Source: Psychrobacter sp. 1044
Lineage (GTDB): Bacteria; Pseudomonadota; Gammaproteobacteria; Pseudomonadales; Moraxellaceae
Direction of reading: 5' to 3'
Length of the DNA stretch: 46,313 bases
Assembly (NCBI RefSeq): GCF_904846525.1
Contig: NZ_CAJHAZ010000020.1
Location: forward strand, 1 to 46,313
Position 1 is the stretch's first letter, and each line of letters opens with the position of its first letter. The translations under genes were made by a program, and so were the position numbers. Below are positions 46,253 to 46,313 of this stretch, in pieces. A model generated the notes under the pieces. That model searched no databases. It saw only the letters and a list, made by a program, of their open reading frames with translations, and was not told the origin of the DNA.

Positions 46253-46313
46253 GTATAAAAATGTTATAAGATAAAACATCTCAACAGATATACTCAATTA
46301 TCATGACTTACTC

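Noticed and set aside
1..46313. CRISPR array
   Set aside because: No regularly spaced 25-40 bp repeats were seen. The repeats present are short tandem or inverted ones.

Overview
The window looks like a stretch of chromosome from a gamma-proteobacterium of the Moraxellaceae, most likely Psychrobacter. This is an inference from gene content and moderate GC, not from a 16S sequence. Most of it is core-like chromosome. Both ends are AT-rich and look acquired.

Layout. (1) 1-2.6 kb: an AT-rich cell-surface region with an alpha/beta-hydrolase-like protein, a small paralogue of its N-terminal domain, and a CgeB-like glycosyltransferase. (2) 2.7-18.8 kb: a near-complete assimilatory sulfate locus. 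It holds siroheme synthase (cysG), the divergent cysI-DUF934-cysH operon and sat, two tandem sulfate-binding lipoproteins, and cysT-cysW-cysA. Interspersed are a WG-repeat gene and a DUF817 gene, both frameshifted, an acyltransferase and a lipoprotein. (3) 18.9-21.4 kb: an ArsR-type regulator and an iron-storage group (bfd plus two bacterioferritin subunits with complementary active-site losses). (4) 21.4-30.3 kb: an MFS exporter, a YghU-type glutathione transferase, a DUF1176 protein, a DEAD-box RNA helicase with a long leader, a DUF819 permease and a peroxiredoxin-like protein. (5) 30.3-35.7 kb: a hydantoinase/oxoprolinase gene pair followed by its probable AraC-type activator. The promoter carries a two-repeat operator with 21-bp spacing. 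(6) 35.8-39.3 kb: a RhuM-Fic/Doc fusion, an MtfA-type peptidase, a lipoprotein, a 170-bp MITE-like element and a small secreted protein. (7) 39.3-46.3 kb: a gene desert carrying a near-perfect Xer dif site, then a P4-type integrase, an XRE regulator and a coupled set of three recombinase-like genes whose last member appears cut short.

How the parts work together. CysT/W/A and the two binding proteins import sulfate. Sat activates it, CysH and CysI (with siroheme made by CysG) reduce it to sulfide, and DUF934 sits between the two reductase genes. Bfd and the Bfr pair form an iron storage and release module with a Fur-like site upstream. The dif site suggests that the right part of the window is the chromosome dimer-resolution region of the replication terminus. 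Integrases, a MITE and low-GC DNA are packed within about 7 kb of it.
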